Origin: DASUBN01 sp964584665
Lineage (GTDB): Bacteria; Pseudomonadota; Gammaproteobacteria; Natronospirales; REEB76
DNA: 64,000 nt
Direction: 5' to 3'
Assembly: GCA_964584665.1 (NCBI GenBank)
Contig: CAZPAO010000003.1
Coordinates: 1-64,000, forward strand
Positions 52,580-62,257 of this stretch are shown here, piece by piece. The notes beneath the pieces are model-generated. The model made no database searches, was not told the origin of the DNA, and saw only the letters and a program-made list of their open reading frames with translations. Within the stretch, counting starts at the first letter, position 1. Every line of letters starts with the position of its first letter. Made by a program: the position numbers and the translations under genes.

Positions 52580-53140
52580 GTGGACGACGCCGAGATCGAG
52601 CGCCAGCGCGCCCGAAACATGAACAAGGTGACCCAGCGCGCGCTGGACGCCTGCCTCAAGGACAACGAGGCCTCGAAGGTGGAACTCGACATCCTCCTGG
52701 CGGGCCCCCACGCCCAGGCCTGCGTGCTCGCCATACTCGACGTCTCCGCCGCCGCCCAGATGTCCATGCGCCGGGCGCTGCCCATCTGGAAGCCTTTCGG
52801 CCCCAAGGAGAACTTCCTCTACGAGCTGGTGACGGACCGCACCGACCAGGGCGTGCGCCGCGTGAAGAACCTCTTGGACGCGGGCTGGAACCCGAACCTG
52901 ACGGTGGAGGGCACCAACCGCACCGCGCTGATGCAGGTGACCAACTCCTGGAACCCGGTGAACCGCGACTACGCGGCCATGCTGCTGGCGGCGGGTGCGG
53001 ACCCGGAAGCCCGCTCTGCGGGCGGCCAGACCGCCCTCGACTTCGCCCCAGTCTCAATGCGCAACTTCGTGCAGAACTTCGTGCGCGACATCGCGCAGGA
53101 AACCACGAACCGCACCGGGAACATCAAGGACGCGATCTGA
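52580..53140 (+). CDS. Ankyrin-repeat-like protein
   Basis: A 186-residue cytoplasmic protein. Residues about 95-160 show two ankyrin-like helical repeats (VKNLLDAGWNPNL..NRTALMQ and YAAMLLAAGADPEA..GQTALDFA). The N-terminal half is helical and unassigned. Start is GTG at 52580; an ATG at 52619 is an alternative. Partner unknown. Confidence 0.65.
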   Translation: MDDAEIERQRARNMNKVTQRALDACLKDNEASKVELDILLAGPHAQACVLAILDVSAAAQMSMRRALPIWKPFGPKENFLYELVTDRTDQGVRRVKNLLDAGWNPNLTVEGTNRTALMQVTNSWNPVNRDYAAMLLAAGADPEARSAGGQTALDFAPVSMRNFVQNFVRDIAQETTNRTGNIKDAI

Positions 53141-53149
53141 ATTGAATAT

Positions 53150-53175
53150 CTGAAAATCCATCCATGGGTTTTCAG
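53150..53175 (+). terminator. Hairpin after the ankyrin-like gene
   Basis: A 10-bp stem (CTGAAAATCC with GGGTTTTCAG, one G-T pair) around ATCCAT, nine bases after the stop. No T tract. First of three consecutive hairpins in this convergent gap. Confidence 0.45.
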
Positions 53176-53215
53176 ACTCGGCGGACCCGGTACACGCCCG
53201 AGCCCGCCTCCGCCT

Positions 53216-53239
53216 AATCAAACGCAGACGCGTTTGATT
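53216..53239. repeat. Inverted repeat AATCAAACGC/GCGTTTGATT
   Basis: A perfect 10-bp stem with AGAC loop between convergent genes. Together with the GCACATCCCTGTGC motif eight bases later it resembles the arrangement at 41799-41865. Confidence 0.55.
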
Positions 53240-53247
53240 CGCGTGCA

Positions 53248-53261
53248 GCACATCCCTGTGC
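53248..53261. repeat. GCACATCCCTGTGC hairpin motif, copy 2
   Basis: Identical to the 14-mer at 41852-41865; forms a 5-bp stem with TCCC loop. Confidence 0.5.
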
Positions 53262-53277
53262 CGCATCCAAATTCTAC

Positions 53278-53898
53278 TTATATCTCTATCAATCCGTCCG
53301 ATAGCTCGTCCGTGTCGTCCGGCTGCGCCGGATAGTGCTCCGCCATGGCCTCGCCGATGGCGCCGATGGCTGCGACGAAGCCCTCAGTCACCGCTCCGCC
53401 CCGCACTTGGTCAACGAAGCCGGCGACGATCCTCTGCCAGGCCTCATCCCCCACCTTCTCGTGGATACCCTTGTCCGCCACTATCTCCACGTAACGCTCC
53501 GCCACCGAGACGAAGAACAGCACGCCGGAATGGCCGCGGGTGAGCTGGACTCCCTGCTCATAGAACTGGGCATGGGCGAGGCGGCTGGCGCGGGCATGGC
53601 GCACCGCTTTCGACACCAGCGCGAGATGCAGCCCCGGCACGAGACCTATGCAGAGCAGCACCACGATGAAGCTGGTGAGCTGCAACTGGTAGATGTGCAG
53701 GAAGCGGATCTCCACCGGCAGCAGCAACAGCACCGCGGGCAGCAGCAGCGCGAGGCCAGCCGCCCACAGAAGCGCGACGGAGAAATAGGGATCGCTGCGC
53801 CGCGCTACCACCGCCACGAACTCGCCGCTGGTGCGCTTCTCGGCCGCCTGGATCGCCGCGGTGATCTTCTGCTTGTCCTGCGGGCTGAATTTGATCAT
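53278..53898 (-). CDS. TPM-domain protein, short form
   Basis: A 206-residue protein with a degenerate or split TPM domain: an N-terminal segment (KITAAIQAAEKRTSGEFVAVVARR), two membrane helices (about 40-95), and a C-terminal part (VLFFVSVAERYVEIVADKGIHEKV). No signal peptide. It starts one base after the YgcG-like stop (TGACATG), so it belongs to the LemA/YgcG operon. An in-frame extension into the preceding gene is a shadow of its glycine-rich tail. Confidence 0.82.
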   Translation of the reverse strand: MIKFSPQDKQKITAAIQAAEKRTSGEFVAVVARRSDPYFSVALLWAAGLALLLPAVLLLLPVEIRFLHIYQLQLTSFIVVLLCIGLVPGLHLALVSKAVRHARASRLAHAQFYEQGVQLTRGHSGVLFFVSVAERYVEIVADKGIHEKVGDEAWQRIVAGFVDQVRGGAVTEGFVAAIGAIGEAMAEHYPAQPDDTDELSDGLIEI

Positions 53899-53899
53899 G

Positions 53900-54682
53900 T
53901 CACCAGCCCCCTGAGGCGCCACCGCCTCCAAAGGATCCGCCGCCACCGGAGAAGCCGCCGCCTCCACCACTGCCGAAACCTCCCCCACCCCAGCCGCCGC
54001 GGCCACCTCCTCCGCTGTTGAGGCTTCCCAGAAGCCACCATAGCCAGAACAGGCGCCCGCCGGTGCGGGAACCGAAGCCGGCCCGCAGCACGTTCAGCAG
54101 GATGAACATGACGAAGATGATGAGGAACAGCGTGGAGAAGCCGTCCTTGCGCTTCTGGTGCTGCACCTCGTCCGCATGGCCGCCCAGCACCTGGAGGATC
54201 GCATCCACGCCATCGCTGACGCCGCCGTCGTAGTCGCCCTGCTTGAACTTGGGCGCGATGGCGTTACGGATGATGTCGTCCGAGAGCGCGTCCGTGAGGG
54301 TGCCCTCCAGGCCATAGCCCACTTCGATGCGCAGCTTGCGCTCGTCCCGGTCCACGATCAGCAGCGCGCCGGTGTTCTTGCCCTTCTGTCCGATGCCCCA
54401 GTGGCGGCCGAGTTCATAGCCCCAGTATTCGATGGGATAGCCGCTGAGCGTCGGCACCGTCACCACCACCAGCTGGTTGCCGCTGCCCTGGTCGTAGGCC
54501 ATGAGCTTGTCGGTCAGCTGCCGGCGCATATCCGCACCGAGGATGCCGGCCCCGTCCACCACCGGACCGGTGAGTTCCGGCAGCGGCGGCATGGAAGCGT
54601 CCGCCGCCGATGCGGGAGAGGGCGCAAAGAAGACCGCCGCGCTGATGAGCGCGGCGGCGAAGGACTTCAGGCCTGCGTGCAT
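53900..54682 (-). CDS. YgcG family TPM-domain protein
   Basis: A 260-residue exported protein. Signal peptide (about 1-26), TPM domain (about 35-175, with VVDGAGILGADMRRQL and IEVGYGLEGTLTDALSDDI), one membrane helix (about 190-208) and a Gly/Ser-rich tail of about 40 residues. Members of this family can have phosphatase activity or a role in photosystem assembly elsewhere; here the role is unknown. Seven bases after lemA. Confidence 0.88.
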   Translation of the reverse strand: MHAGLKSFAAALISAAVFFAPSPASAADASMPPLPELTGPVVDGAGILGADMRRQLTDKLMAYDQGSGNQLVVVTVPTLSGYPIEYWGYELGRHWGIGQKGKNTGALLIVDRDERKLRIEVGYGLEGTLTDALSDDIIRNAIAPKFKQGDYDGGVSDGVDAILQVLGGHADEVQHQKRKDGFSTLFLIIFVMFILLNVLRAGFGSRTGGRLFWLWWLLGSLNSGGGGRGGWGGGGFGSGGGGGFSGGGGSFGGGGASGGW

Positions 54683-54689
54683 CTAGTGG

Positions 54690-55295
54690 TCAGAACTGCA
54701 CTTTGGGAGCTTCTTGGGCACTGTCTGATGCAGTGAAGCTCTGCATGACTTGCTTATCGCCATAGAACATCGAACGGTACCAACGACCCGGGATGGTGGT
54801 GAGCTCGGTGTTGTACTGCTGCACCGACAGGATGTAGTCCCGGCGCGCCACGGTGATCCGGTTCTCGGTGCCTTCCAGCTGCGACTGAAGCGCGAGGAAG
54901 TTCTCGTTGGCCTTGAGGTTGGGGTAGTTCTCGGTCACCACCATCAGCCGGGAGAGAGCCTGGGTCAGCACACCCTGGTTCTGCTCGAAGGTCTTGAAGG
55001 CCTGCGGGTTCGTCAGGATGTCCTTGGGCACCTGCATCTGCGCCACCTTGGCGCGGGCCTCGGTGACCTCGTCCAGCACCTTGTCTTCATGGGTGGCGTA
55101 ACCCTTCACGGTCGCCACCAGGTTGGGCACCAGGTCCGCGCGGCGCTGGTATTCGTTCTGCACCTGGGCCCAGGCGGCTTTCACCTGCTGGTCATAGCGC
55201 GGGATGTTGTTGATGCCGCAGCCCGAGAGGGTGAGCAGCACCCCGGCGAGGGCGCCGGAGAGGAGGACGCGGGCGGCGGTACGGAGGCTGGCCAT
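54690..55295 (-). CDS. lemA: LemA family lipoprotein
   Basis: A 201-residue LemA protein. The leader ends LSGC with Cys26. The family core INNIPRYDQQVKAAWAQVQNEYQRRADLVPNLVATVKGYA is present, followed by long helices and the GRWYRSMFYG tail. The ATG at 55295 has AGGG nine bases upstream; a second ATG at 55304 is also possible. First gene of the lemA-ygcG-tpm operon. Function of LemA is unknown. Confidence 0.9.
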   Translation of the reverse strand: MASLRTAARVLLSGALAGVLLTLSGCGINNIPRYDQQVKAAWAQVQNEYQRRADLVPNLVATVKGYATHEDKVLDEVTEARAKVAQMQVPKDILTNPQAFKTFEQNQGVLTQALSRLMVVTENYPNLKANENFLALQSQLEGTENRITVARRDYILSVQQYNTELTTIPGRWYRSMFYGDKQVMQSFTASDSAQEAPKVQF

Positions 55296-55441
55296 GATGT
55301 TCATCCCTATATTAGGTAAGAAGCGCAGGCGGCTGTCATCATAACGCGACCCGCCCCGCGGGACGCCACGCCTGCCAGGCCTTAATATGTCTGTCAGGCG
55401 TGTTTTCAAGTCCCTTCCCGCCCCCAAGGAGCCGCTCGCGC

Positions 55442-56947
55442 ATGGCCGCCCAGAAACGCCTCGTCATCCTGGTCCATGGCTGGAGCGTGCGCGACACCTC
55501 CACCTACGGCGGCCTGCCGGAGCGCCTGAAGCGCGAGGCCAAGCGCGTGCCGGACCTCGACCTGGACGTGCGCCAGATCTGGCTCTCCGAATACATCAGT
55601 TTCCACAACGAGGTGGGCATCCCGGACATCGCCCGCGCTTTCCAGGCGGCGCTGGAGAGGGAGATCGGCGATGCGCTTAAAGCAGGCCGGCGCTTCGCCT
55701 GCATCACCCACTCCACCGGCGGCCCGGTGGTGCGCAGCTGGCTGCAGCACTACTACCTGGACCAGGGCCTAACCCAGACGCCCATGAGCCACCTCATCAT
55801 GCTGGCGCCCGCCAACTTCGGCTCGGCGCTGGTGCAACTCGGCCTCTCCAAACTCTCGCGCCTGCGCACCTGGTTCGATGGCGTGGAAGTGGGCACCGGC
55901 GTGCTGGATTGGCTGGAACTCGGCAGCCCCTACAGCACCGCGCTCAACCTGCAGTGGCTCGCCCACGGCGCCGCCCTCATCGGTCCCGCCGGGACTTTCC
56001 CCTTCGTGCTCGCCGGCCAGAGCCATGACCCGCACCTCTACGACTTCGTGAACAGCTACACCGCGGAGACCGGCTCCGATGGCGTGGTGCGCGTGTCAGG
56101 CGCCAACCTCAACTTCGCGCACCTGCGCATCGAACAGCAGCCGCCGGTGCCGGACAAGAAAGCCCGTCTCGGTTTCAGCGCGCCCATGCTCACCACCGGC
56201 GCGGCCGAGGTCTCGCCGGCGGTGCCCATGGCGGTGCTGCCGGGCGTGTGCCACTCGGACGAGCGCATGGGCATCATGCGCAGCATCCCCGCCACGGCCG
56301 CGCCGCACCCTACGGTGGGCGCCATCCTCAGCGCGCTCACGGTGAAGGACATGGCGGGCTACGCCAAGGCCTTCGACGCCTTCGCCGCGCTCACCGCGAC
56401 GACGCAGGAGCAGGAACGGGTCGAGGACCGCAGCATCATCGGCCCCTTCGACCACCAGGTGATCCACGACCCCTGCTGCATGCTTCAGTTCGGGGTGCGG
56501 GACGACCAGGGCAACCCGATCAAGGACTTCGACCTGATCCTGACCGCGGGTCCCGACAACAACCCCAACCACGTGCCGCCGGGGTTCTTCATAGACCGGC
56601 AGCGCAACCACCTGGACCCGGGCAGCATCACCTACTACATCAACGCCGCGCGCATGCTGGGCGCACCCGCGGTCATATATAAGGGGAAGGAACTCCGTCC
56701 GGCGCTGCCCTCGGCCACGAGCTTGGGGCTGCACATCATCCCGTACCCGCAGGACGGCTTCGTGCTCTACCAGCCTGCCACGCTGAAGACCGACGCCGCG
56801 CACCTCACGAGCCTCATCCGGCCCAACCAGACCACGCTCGTGGACATCGTGCTGAAGCGCATCGTGCGTGAGGGCGTCTACCGCATGACCCGTAGCCCCT
56901 CGCCGCAGGACTTCACCAAGCAGCCCCCGGGGTTACCGGTGACCTGA
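55442..56947 (+). CDS. Lipase-like alpha/beta-hydrolase with C-terminal domain
   Basis: A 501-residue protein without a signal peptide. The N-terminal half is an alpha/beta-hydrolase: VILVHGWSVRD and the nucleophile in CITHSTGGPVV, followed by MLAPANFGSALVQL, as in phospholipase/lipase families. The C-terminal part (about 330-500), with FGVRDDQGNPIKDFDLIL, looks like a separate beta-rich domain. AAGGAG at 55428-55433 supports the ATG at 55442. Substrate unknown. Confidence 0.8.
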   Translation: MAAQKRLVILVHGWSVRDTSTYGGLPERLKREAKRVPDLDLDVRQIWLSEYISFHNEVGIPDIARAFQAALEREIGDALKAGRRFACITHSTGGPVVRSWLQHYYLDQGLTQTPMSHLIMLAPANFGSALVQLGLSKLSRLRTWFDGVEVGTGVLDWLELGSPYSTALNLQWLAHGAALIGPAGTFPFVLAGQSHDPHLYDFVNSYTAETGSDGVVRVSGANLNFAHLRIEQQPPVPDKKARLGFSAPMLTTGAAEVSPAVPMAVLPGVCHSDERMGIMRSIPATAAPHPTVGAILSALTVKDMAGYAKAFDAFAALTATTQEQERVEDRSIIGPFDHQVIHDPCCMLQFGVRDDQGNPIKDFDLILTAGPDNNPNHVPPGFFIDRQRNHLDPGSITYYINAARMLGAPAVIYKGKELRPALPSATSLGLHIIPYPQDGFVLYQPATLKTDAAHLTSLIRPNQTTLVDIVLKRIVREGVYRMTRSPSPQDFTKQPPGLPVT

Positions 56948-56951
56948 GGTC

Positions 56952-57443
56952 TCAGGCGGCGTTTCTCTGCATCGCTTTCTTGAGCGGGAACAGCAGTACG
57001 AAATACATGAACGGCCCGGCCAAGGCGCAGAAGAGCAGCCAGGCCACGGCGCCGTGCAGGGTGTAGCCCGCCAGGGCCACGATGCTCCCCCAGAAATCCG
57101 CCTTCACCATGGACACGATCTGGCTCGCCGAGAGCGGCAACGGGGGTTGGCGGAACAGCCATTGCCCCGCCTGCACGAAGGGTATGAGCAGGAGGAGCTG
57201 CAGCGGATAGACCAGGTTGTTCGCGATCTGGATCAGCACCAGGTTCAGGCGCAGCGCCAGCGCCGCCACGGTGCAGGAGACGATGGTGGTGCCCAAGACC
57301 GGCGCGATGCCGAGCAGCACCCCCAAGACCACCGCCAGGGCGATCTTCTGGGGCGTGATGCCCTCCTTCAACAGCGCCAGGATATGGCGCGTGAGCTTGT
57401 TGTCGCGCAGGTTCAAGCGGCGCGACGCTGCAGCAGGTTCCAA
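56952..57443 (-). CDS. DUF2062 membrane protein
   Basis: A 163-residue protein with about three membrane helices and the DUF2062 pattern (ALGVLLGIAPVLGTTIVSCTVAALALRLN). DUF2062 proteins are of unknown function and often sit near glycosyltransferases; no such gene is here. Its start overlaps the end of the DUF1475-like gene by 31 bases. Confidence 0.82.
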   Translation of the reverse strand: MEPAAASRRLNLRDNKLTRHILALLKEGITPQKIALAVVLGVLLGIAPVLGTTIVSCTVAALALRLNLVLIQIANNLVYPLQLLLLIPFVQAGQWLFRQPPLPLSASQIVSMVKADFWGSIVALAGYTLHGAVAWLLFCALAGPFMYFVLLFPLKKAMQRNAA

Positions 57444-57748
57444 ACGGGCTCCTCGGGCTTAAGCCGGAACAGTTCCTTGAGCATGTAGACGGACATGGCC
57501 ACGTTCCCCAATCCCATCACCAGCAGGAACCACAGGCCGCGGGACCAGAGGGTGCGTTCCTTGTAGGCCACCCACACCCAGAAAGTGAGGAAACCGCAGT
57601 AGGCATCGTACAGGGTCGCCACGGCCCAGGGGTTGGCGCCGAACAGCGGGAAGGAATCGCGGATGTCCATGGCGAGCGCCGCCCGGAGGTTCACCGCCAC
57701 CATCACGACGAAGATGGCGGCGAATAGGAGCTTGAGCGCGGTCTTCAT
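57413..57748 (-). CDS. DUF1475-like small membrane protein
   Basis: A 111-residue protein from the ATG at 57748. Three or so membrane helices; DAYCGFLTFWVWVAYKER and LGNVAMSVYML match the DUF1475 family, function unknown. Translation overlaps the DUF2062 gene, so the two form a pair. Divergent from the sedolisin gene. Confidence 0.78.
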   Translation of the reverse strand: MKTALKLLFAAIFVVMVAVNLRAALAMDIRDSFPLFGANPWAVATLYDAYCGFLTFWVWVAYKERTLWSRGLWFLLVMGLGNVAMSVYMLKELFRLKPEEPVWNLLQRRAA

Positions 57749-58159
57749 GCAGAACCTCTCCCATATGGCGGATGTGTCTGCATGCAGATACGTCCCCGGG
57801 CGGTCCGCAGATTCATGCAAGGAATGCCATTTTCGCCGAATTCAATTCGTCGCGTATTCTGTCAAAAACCCCTGGGATTCCAAGGGGGTTTGTCTATATT
57901 CATGCGCTGTGGCCGCTTCCCGTTTCGGCGGGACCCAGGCAAGAGTCAGGAACCCAAGGATTGGGTCGGCGGCCACAAGTCATGGCTCCGTTCATCAGCC
58001 GGGACGCGCCTTCGGCGTTCAGGATGCAGGGGTCTTGTGTGTCCATTCCGGCCACACCCCCGCGGGGCTGTTTGTAGCTCGCGCCGCCTTCATCTGCCGC
58101 CACCCGCGGGAAAACGGGTGTGCGGGACGCGGACGGCGCACATACCACTCGGGGGTCTT
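57749..58159. other. Long structured leader/intergenic region
   Basis: A 411-base gap between divergent genes. It holds a terminator-like hairpin (57869-57888, CCCCTGG with CCAAGGGG, then GTTTGTC), a TATATT -10-like box (57895-57900), a three-stem RNA candidate (57908-57977), and further hairpins, including CACCCG/CGGGTG at 58101-58120. No gene was recognised; an in-frame extension of the sedolisin into this gap encodes no signal peptide and is not credible. Confidence 0.6.
57908..57977 (+). ncRNA. Candidate structured leader RNA upstream of the sedolisin gene
   Basis: Three nested or adjacent stems: P1, nine pairs (57908-57916 with 57969-57977, TGTGGCCGC/GCGGCCACA); P2, five pairs (57918-57922 with 57929-57933); P3, six pairs (57952-57957 with 57961-57966, ACCCAA/TTGGGT). 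An 18-base purine-rich joint lies between P2 and P3. A -10-like TATATT at 57895 would start transcription right at P1. It does not match riboswitch consensus sequences that I remember, including c-di-GMP-I. The pairing is seen; function is inferred. Confidence 0.4.
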
Positions 58160-60400
58160 ATGAACCGTTCCCTGTTGAAGACCGCTGTCGCCGTAGCCCT
58201 GTTCGGGCTGGCGATGGGCAGCGCCGTCGCCGCTGGCGAGACCGCTGCTTACATGCCGATGAAGAATGCGCCGCGCTTGAGCACCATGGACCACGTGAAG
58301 GGTGCGCTCTCTATGAGCCAGCCCCTCTCCGTCGTCGTGACGCTGAAGCTCCGCGACCAGGCCGGCCTGGACGCCTTCCTCGCCGATCCCAACCACGCGA
58401 TCCTGACGCCGGAGCAGTTCACCGAGCGCTTCTCGCCCACGTTGGCCCAGGCCAAGCAGGTGGCGGAGTACATGGTGCGTTCCGGCTTCCGCAACGTGAC
58501 CATCTCGCCGAACCGCCTGATGGTGACCGGCGACGGCACCCCGCGCGAGGCACAGAGAGCCTTCCAGACCAAGATGGTGCGGGTCCTCACCCATGACGGC
58601 CGCGATGCCTATGCCAACTCCACCGATGCCATGGTGCCCGCTTCGATGCGCGACACTGTGCAGGCGGTGCTCGGCCTCCAGACCGTGCATGTGATGCACA
58701 CCTTCGCCCGCGTGCTCCAGGCCGACGGCGCGCACACGCTCGCCATCACCGGCCACGGCTCGACCCAGTTCGCGCCGATCTACAGCGCCACCGGCATGCC
58801 GGCGGCCACCTCGGTGCCGGTCGGCATCATCACGCAGGGCAAGCTGACCAACGTCATCAACGACATCAACAGCTTCACCTCCCAGAACGGCCTGCCCACG
58901 GTGACCACCCAGACGGTGAACACCAATGGCACCAGCACCGACACCAGCGGTGACGGCGAATGGGACCTGGACGCCCAGGACATCATCGGCATGAGCGGTG
59001 GCGTGCAGAAGCTGATCTTCTACAACATCCCGACCCTCTCCAACGCCAACCTGACCGCGGACTTCAACACGGTGGTCAGCGCCAACGCGGTGAAGGTGCT
59101 CAACGTGTCCCTCGGCGAGTGCGAGACCAGCGCCCATAGCGACGGTTCCGCGGCTTCCCAGGACACCACCTTCCAGCAGGCCGTGGCCCAGGGCATCACC
59201 ATCTCGGTGTCCTCGGGTGACGACGGCGCCGACGAGTGCGGCAACGGCGGCGTGACCCCGAGCTGGCCCGCCAGCTCCAAGAACGTGGTGGCCGTGGGCG
59301 GCACCAAGCTCGATGCTTCCACCACCACCTGGAACAGCGAAGTGGTGTGGAACGAGCTTTCGATCAGCGAAGGCGCCACGGGCGGCAGCCCCAGCACCTT
59401 CGAGGCCATGCCGAGCTGGCAGTCGGGCGTGGGCAAGAACGTGGGTCACACGACCCGCGGCGTGCCCGACATCGCCTTCGACGGCGACCCGGAATCCGGC
59501 GCCACGATCATCGTGGACGGGGCTTCCCAGCAGATCGGCGGCACCAGCCTCTCCTCGCCGCTCTTCGTCGGCATGTGGGCCCGCGTGATCGCCTCCAAGG
59601 GCGCCACGGTGGGCTTCGCGGCTCCGTTGATCTACCAGGTGGCGGCCGCCCATCCCGGCGACTTCCATGACGTGACCTCGGGCAACAACAGTGGCGAGAC
59701 CGCCGCGGCAGGCTGGGACTACACCACCGGCTTCGGCAGCATCATCGGCACCTCGTTCCTGACGGACCTGGGCGGCGGCGGCGGTGGCGGTACCAACCAC
59801 GCCCCGGTGGCCACCAACGGTTCCGTGACCACCTCCGTGAACACGGCGGTGAACGGCACGCTGGCGGCGACGGATGCTGACGGCAACGCGCTGGTGTTCA
59901 GCGTGGTGACCGCGCCGGCTCACGGCACGGCTACCATCACCAACACCGCGACGGGTGCCTTCACCTACACGCCGGCCTCCGGCTACTCGGGCAGCGACTC
60001 GTTCACGTTCAAGGCCACCGACAGCGGCAGCCTGGCGTCGAACACCGCGACCGAAAGCGAGACGGTGAACGCGGCCTCGGGTTCCTGCGCCACGGGCTAC
60101 ACGGCCTACACGGGCAGCATCACTGCCGGTAGCGACGTGTACGAGCCGAACAACACCTACTACATCACCACGGTGACCGGGACCAACTCCGGCATCCTGA
60201 CCGGCCCGGCCGGCAAGGACTTCGACCTGTACCTCTACAAGTACAGCTCGAGCCGCGGCTGGCAGGTGGTGGCTTCCTCCACGGGCACGACCGCCAACGA
60301 GACCATCAACTACAGCGGCTCGGCCGGCGACTACGAGTGGGACATCTATGCCTACTCTGGCAGCGGCACGTTCCAGCTGTGCCTGAAGCACCCGAACTAA
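58160..60400 (+). CDS. Secreted S53 (sedolisin/kumamolisin) peptidase with Ig-like and PPC domains
   Basis: A 746-residue secreted acid-type serine-carboxyl peptidase. Signal peptide (1-25), activation propeptide (about 40-190, LKLRDQAGLDAFLADPNH, NLM-like ISPNRLMVTGDG), then the catalytic domain with Glu267 and Asp271 (GEWDLD, spacing four as in sedolisin), Asp354 in SSGDDG and Ser463 in GGTSLSSP. A glycine linker leads to a cadherin-like domain and a C-terminal PPC domain (YEPNNTYY, DFDLYLYKY). No GlyGly-CTERM tail. A type II secretion substrate is likely, given gspA/gspB in the window. Confidence 0.93.
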   Translation: MNRSLLKTAVAVALFGLAMGSAVAAGETAAYMPMKNAPRLSTMDHVKGALSMSQPLSVVVTLKLRDQAGLDAFLADPNHAILTPEQFTERFSPTLAQAKQVAEYMVRSGFRNVTISPNRLMVTGDGTPREAQRAFQTKMVRVLTHDGRDAYANSTDAMVPASMRDTVQAVLGLQTVHVMHTFARVLQADGAHTLAITGHGSTQFAPIYSATGMPAATSVPVGIITQGKLTNVINDINSFTSQNGLPTVTTQTVNTNGTSTDTSGDGEWDLDAQDIIGMSGGVQKLIFYNIPTLSNANLTADFNTVVSANAVKVLNVSLGECETSAHSDGSAASQDTTFQQAVAQGITISVSSGDDGADECGNGGVTPSWPASSKNVVAVGGTKLDASTTTWNSEVVWNELSISEGATGGSPSTFEAMPSWQSGVGKNVGHTTRGVPDIAFDGDPESGATIIVDGASQQIGGTSLSSPLFVGMWARVIASKGATVGFAAPLIYQVAAAHPGDFHDVTSGNNSGETAAAGWDYTTGFGSIIGTSFLTDLGGGGGGGTNHAPVATNGSVTTSVNTAVNGTLAATDADGNALVFSVVTAPAHGTATITNTATGAFTYTPASGYSGSDSFTFKATDSGSLASNTATESETVNAASGSCATGYTAYTGSITAGSDVYEPNNTYYITTVTGTNSGILTGPAGKDFDLYLYKYSSSRGWQVVASSTGTTANETINYSGSAGDYEWDIYAYSGSGTFQLCLKHPN

Positions 60401-60433
60401 CCGTTCGGTAACCACTTAGGATCGTCTTGATCC

Positions 60434-60470
60434 AGAGGCCCGCGGCGAAAGCTGCGGGCCTCTTTCTTTC
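60434..60470 (+). terminator. Strong intrinsic terminator after the sedolisin gene
   Basis: A perfect 10-bp stem AGAGGCCCGC/GCGGGCCTCT around GGCGAAAGCT (60434-60463), followed by TTCTTTC. 33 bases after the stop. Confidence 0.88.
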
Positions 60471-60558
60471 CGGCGGCCGCAAGGATGCCGGTTACGGCGG
60501 CTGATTTGGCCCGTGATATCATCTTGCCCCCCGCGCACCCCGCACCCCTCAGGCCGGC

Positions 60559-61478
<920 letters not shown>

Positions 61479-61482
<4 letters not shown>

Positions 61483-62255
61483 ACCGTTTCCGCCACAACA
61501 TCATCGGCTTCCAGACCATCGTCAACCGCGAGATGTCGCGGGTGCTGCGTATCTGGGTGCAGACCCTGGTGCCGCCGGTCATCACCGCCACGCTCTACTT
61601 CATAATCTTCGGCAGCCTCATCGGGCGGCGCGTGGGGCAGATGGGCGGCTATGACTACATCGCCTACATCGCGCCCGGCCTCATCATGATGCAGGTGCTG
61701 ACCAACGCCTACACCAACGTGGTGTCCTCGTTCTTCGGTGCCAAGTTCGGCCGGCACATCGAGGAGCTGATGGTCTCGCCGTTGCCCAACAGCTACATCA
61801 TCATGGGCTACGTCGCCGGCGGCGTGCTGCGCGGTCTGCTGGTGGGCGCATTGGTGACGGTGGTGGCGCTGTTCTTCACCGACCTGCATATCCAGCATCC
61901 GCTGATCACGTTCTCGGTGGTGCTGCTCACCGCAATCGTGTTCTCGGTGGCCGGGCTCATCAACGCGGTCTACGCCAAGAAGTTCGACGATGTGACCATC
62001 ATCCCGACCTTCGTGCTCACGCCCCTCACCTATCTGGGCGGCGTGTTCTACTCCATCCATATGCTGCCGGACAGCCTGCAGGCCGTGTCCCGCGCCAACC
62101 CGATCCTCTACATGGTGAACGCCTTCCGCTACGGCATCCTGGGGGAGTCGGACATCAGCATCTACACTGCCTTCACCATCATCCTGCTGTCCCTGGTGGT
62201 GCTCTATCTCTTCGCCCTGTACCTGTTGAACAAGGGCGTGGGGATGCGCAGCTGA
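61479..62255 (+). CDS. yadH: ABC-2 type permease, YadH type
   Basis: A 258-residue inner-membrane protein with six helices and the ABC-2 signature region YDYIAYIAPGLIMMQVLTNAY and LTYLGGVFYS. Its ATG overlaps the stop of the ATPase gene (ATGA), so they are translationally coupled. Pairs with the preceding ATPase as a half-size exporter. Confidence 0.92.
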
Positions 62256-62257
62256 TC

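Noticed and set aside
57908..57977. c-di-GMP-I riboswitch
   Set aside because: Considered because of the GGDEF genes, but the conserved GGCAAACC and GGGACGCAAAGC blocks are missing.
57782..58159. N-terminal extension of the sedolisin by 126 codons
   Set aside because: It would place about 126 basic, non-conserved residues before a perfect signal peptide; the ATG at 58160 is the natural start.
58019..60415. A 798-codon open frame antisense to the sedolisin gene
   Set aside because: Rich in His, Arg, Gly and Val as expected of a mirror frame in GC-rich DNA; no domain, while the plus strand has a complete S53 enzyme.
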